Part shown: positions 13,931 to 15,177 of the stretch, piece after piece | How positions within the stretch are numbered: the stretch's first letter is position 1 | Layout: the number at the start of each line of letters is the position of its first letter | Assembly: GCA_031260015.1 (NCBI GenBank) | Contig: JAIRKR010000020.1 | Location: 1 to 15,177, forward strand | Reading direction: 5' to 3' | Origin: Puniceicoccales bacterium | GTDB taxonomy: Bacteria; Verrucomicrobiota; Verrucomicrobiia; Opitutales; UBA9783 | DNA: 15,177 nucleotides | Position numbers and translations under genes: made by a program | The notes under the pieces: generated by a model | The model's input: the letters and a program-made list of their open reading frames with translations, nothing else | Told to the model about the DNA's origin: nothing | Database searches by the model: none

Positions 13931-15177
13931 ATGTTGCATTTTTATCTATTTTCTATTTTACCAATTTTGTATTTGTATGGACAGAATGTAGCTATTTTTC
14001 CCATTTCTGTATTATGGATGCCGTGTTGCGGCATAGGCTGTGTATGTTTAGGGATACACATGTGCATACGCTATTTTTTTAACAACCAGAAAAAGTATTT
14101 TCTTCTTGGGTCGTTTTTTTCGCTGGCGTTTTGGTTTTCTTGGCCAATTGCTTCACAGATAGCTAGTAAATTACAGATACAGAATACGTTTATTTTGTCC
14201 TACAAATTTTCATTTTTACTGGGTACTTTGACAATTATATGTTTTTTTAGTTGGCTGTTTATAATAAAAATGCAGACACCCTATACAAAATTACATCAAT
14301 TTTTAAACATCTTTTCATTTTGTTTTGTGACAACGCTGGTTCTTAACTTAGGTACTTATTTTAGCCAGGGGAAAATAAATATACCATCCCAGACGGCTGA
14401 TCAAAATCAAGGCGTAAAATATCCTAACATTTACCATATCATTTTGGATGCTTATACTAACAAAGACATTTTGCAAAATTTATATGGATACGATAATTCT
14501 GCTTTTTATGACGCGTTACGTCGGGTGCAGTTTTGTGTCTTTGAAAATTCCTATTCCAATTACCCAGCTACATTTTGTTCAGTAAATAGCATGTTAAATA
14601 TGAAATATTACGATACTTTTCAGGAAATTCCACCAATAGCCGATTTTTATGTTTGGAAACATCTTCGCAATCATGGGTATAAAATTTGGACTTCCATAGG
14701 TTTTATTTCCCTTCCTGATTACCCCAAGACGGCAGTTCGGTTAAAAGATTCTCGGCAGGCAAAGAATTTATTCATCATTTCATGCTTTGATCATACACCT
14801 ATTAAACACATGATTCATAACATGTTCATGCATCAAGTTTACGGAGCACATATCCAAGACATAGATACAACACTCACTTTTTTAGAAAACGCACAGCAAG
14901 ATTATGGATTGGAAAATCAATATTTTTATGCACATATTGTTTCTCCGCACGAACCCTTTGTATTTGACGAAGAAGGTAATGTGTCATCCGAACAAACATA
15001 CGAAGGATTTGTGTTACAAAAGAAACTTAATTTGGCGAATGATGATGTCTCTGAAACATCCTTCAAGCGCAAATATGTGAATCAGATCAAGGCAATCAAT
15101 AAACGTATTTTAAACACGATACATACAATCTTAGCACAGTATCCTACCGACAAACGTCCCATCATTATTTTGCACGG
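13931..15177 (+). CDS. Membrane-anchored sulfatase / alkaline-phosphatase-superfamily protein, 3' end outside window
   Basis: Translating from the ATG at 13931, four bases after the sugar transferase stop, gives 415 codons with no stop before the right edge, so the gene is cut by the window. Residues 1-145 form about four or five membrane helices. A short linker leads to a periplasmic catalytic domain beginning PNIYHIILDAYTNKDIL (165-181), where D173 is the expected metal ligand. YGYDNSAFYDAL follows, then NSYSNYPATFCSVNSMLNM, whose T214 lies where related enzymes have the nucleophile, and later YAHIVSPHEPFVFDEEGN (about 343-361). These match the membrane sulfatase-like family often found in surface-glycan loci. 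The metal-binding motifs near the C terminus are outside the window. It may transfer or remove a phospho- or sulfo-substituent on the glycan. The A/T content looks higher than in its neighbours. Confidence 0.8.
   Translation, partial: MLHFYLFSILPILYLYGQNVAIFPISVLWMPCCGIGCVCLGIHMCIRYFFNNQKKYFLLGSFFSLAFWFSWPIASQIASKLQIQNTFILSYKFSFLLGTLTIICFFSWLFIIKMQTPYTKLHQFLNIFSFCFVTTLVLNLGTYFSQGKINIPSQTADQNQGVKYPNIYHIILDAYTNKDILQNLYGYDNSAFYDALRRVQFCVFENSYSNYPATFCSVNSMLNMKYYDTFQEIPPIADFYVWKHLRNHGYKIWTSIGFISLPDYPKTAVRLKDSRQAKNLFIISCFDHTPIKHMIHNMFMHQVYGAHIQDIDTTLTFLENAQQDYGLENQYFYAHIVSPHEPFVFDEEGNVSSEQTYEGFVLQKKLNLANDDVSETSFKRKYVNQIKAINKRILNTIHTILAQYPTDKRPIIILH

Overview
The window looks like ordinary chromosome from a low-to-moderate GC, Gram-negative-type bacterium. 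Three things suggest this: a type IV-type pseudopilin, a membrane-bound pyrophosphatase of the divergent 'DGFETYGVTG' kind, and an envelope-glycan cluster with a PglC/WcaJ-type sugar transferase. The pyrophosphatase type and a degenerate RtcR-like protein would fit the PVC group (for example Verrucomicrobiota/Opitutae-like). That placement is a low-confidence inference from memory of the families; nothing here is a taxonomic marker. There are no rRNA or tRNA genes, insertion sequences, phage integrases or CRISPR arrays.

Layout. (1) Bases 2-1324 (+) hold the 3' part of a gene that runs in from the left edge and encodes an unrecognised aromatic-rich, probably beta-structured protein. (2) Bases 1325-1941 are non-coding, with a strong + strand terminator hairpin at 1699-1723 that has no obvious gene just before it. 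(3) valS lies on the minus strand (1942-4614). (4) A 317-base divergent spacer follows, then a tight + strand trio: an RtcR-like protein with a CARF-like domain and a catalytically erased, truncated sigma-54-activator-type AAA+ domain (4932-5930), an 83-residue single-span membrane protein (5921-6172) and a type II/IV pseudopilin (6185-6670). (5) Convergent to the trio is hppA on the minus strand (6887-9292), with a shared hairpin between them. (6) From 9562 to the right edge (+) runs a tightly packed glycan operon: SAM methyltransferase, DegT-family PLP aminotransferase, split transketolase (N and C subunits), polyprenyl-phosphate sugar-1-phosphate transferase, and the start of a membrane-anchored sulfatase/phosphoethanolamine-transferase-like protein.

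How the genes may work together. valS (aminoacylation) and hppA (pyrophosphate-driven ion pumping) are housekeeping genes. In the glycan operon, neighbouring genes overlap by 4 or 8 bases or lie 1 to 4 bases apart, so one multi-step pathway is likely. The transketolase pair would remodel a sugar carbon chain, the aminotransferase would aminate a keto-sugar, the methyltransferase would methylate an intermediate or product, and the sugar transferase would load a first sugar phosphate onto the lipid carrier. The actual sugar cannot be named from the sequence. The most unusual item is the RtcR-like protein. It keeps the sequence skeleton of an NtrC-type ATPase, but every nucleotide-handling motif and the sigma-54 contact loop are altered, and it ends before the lid and DNA-binding domains.
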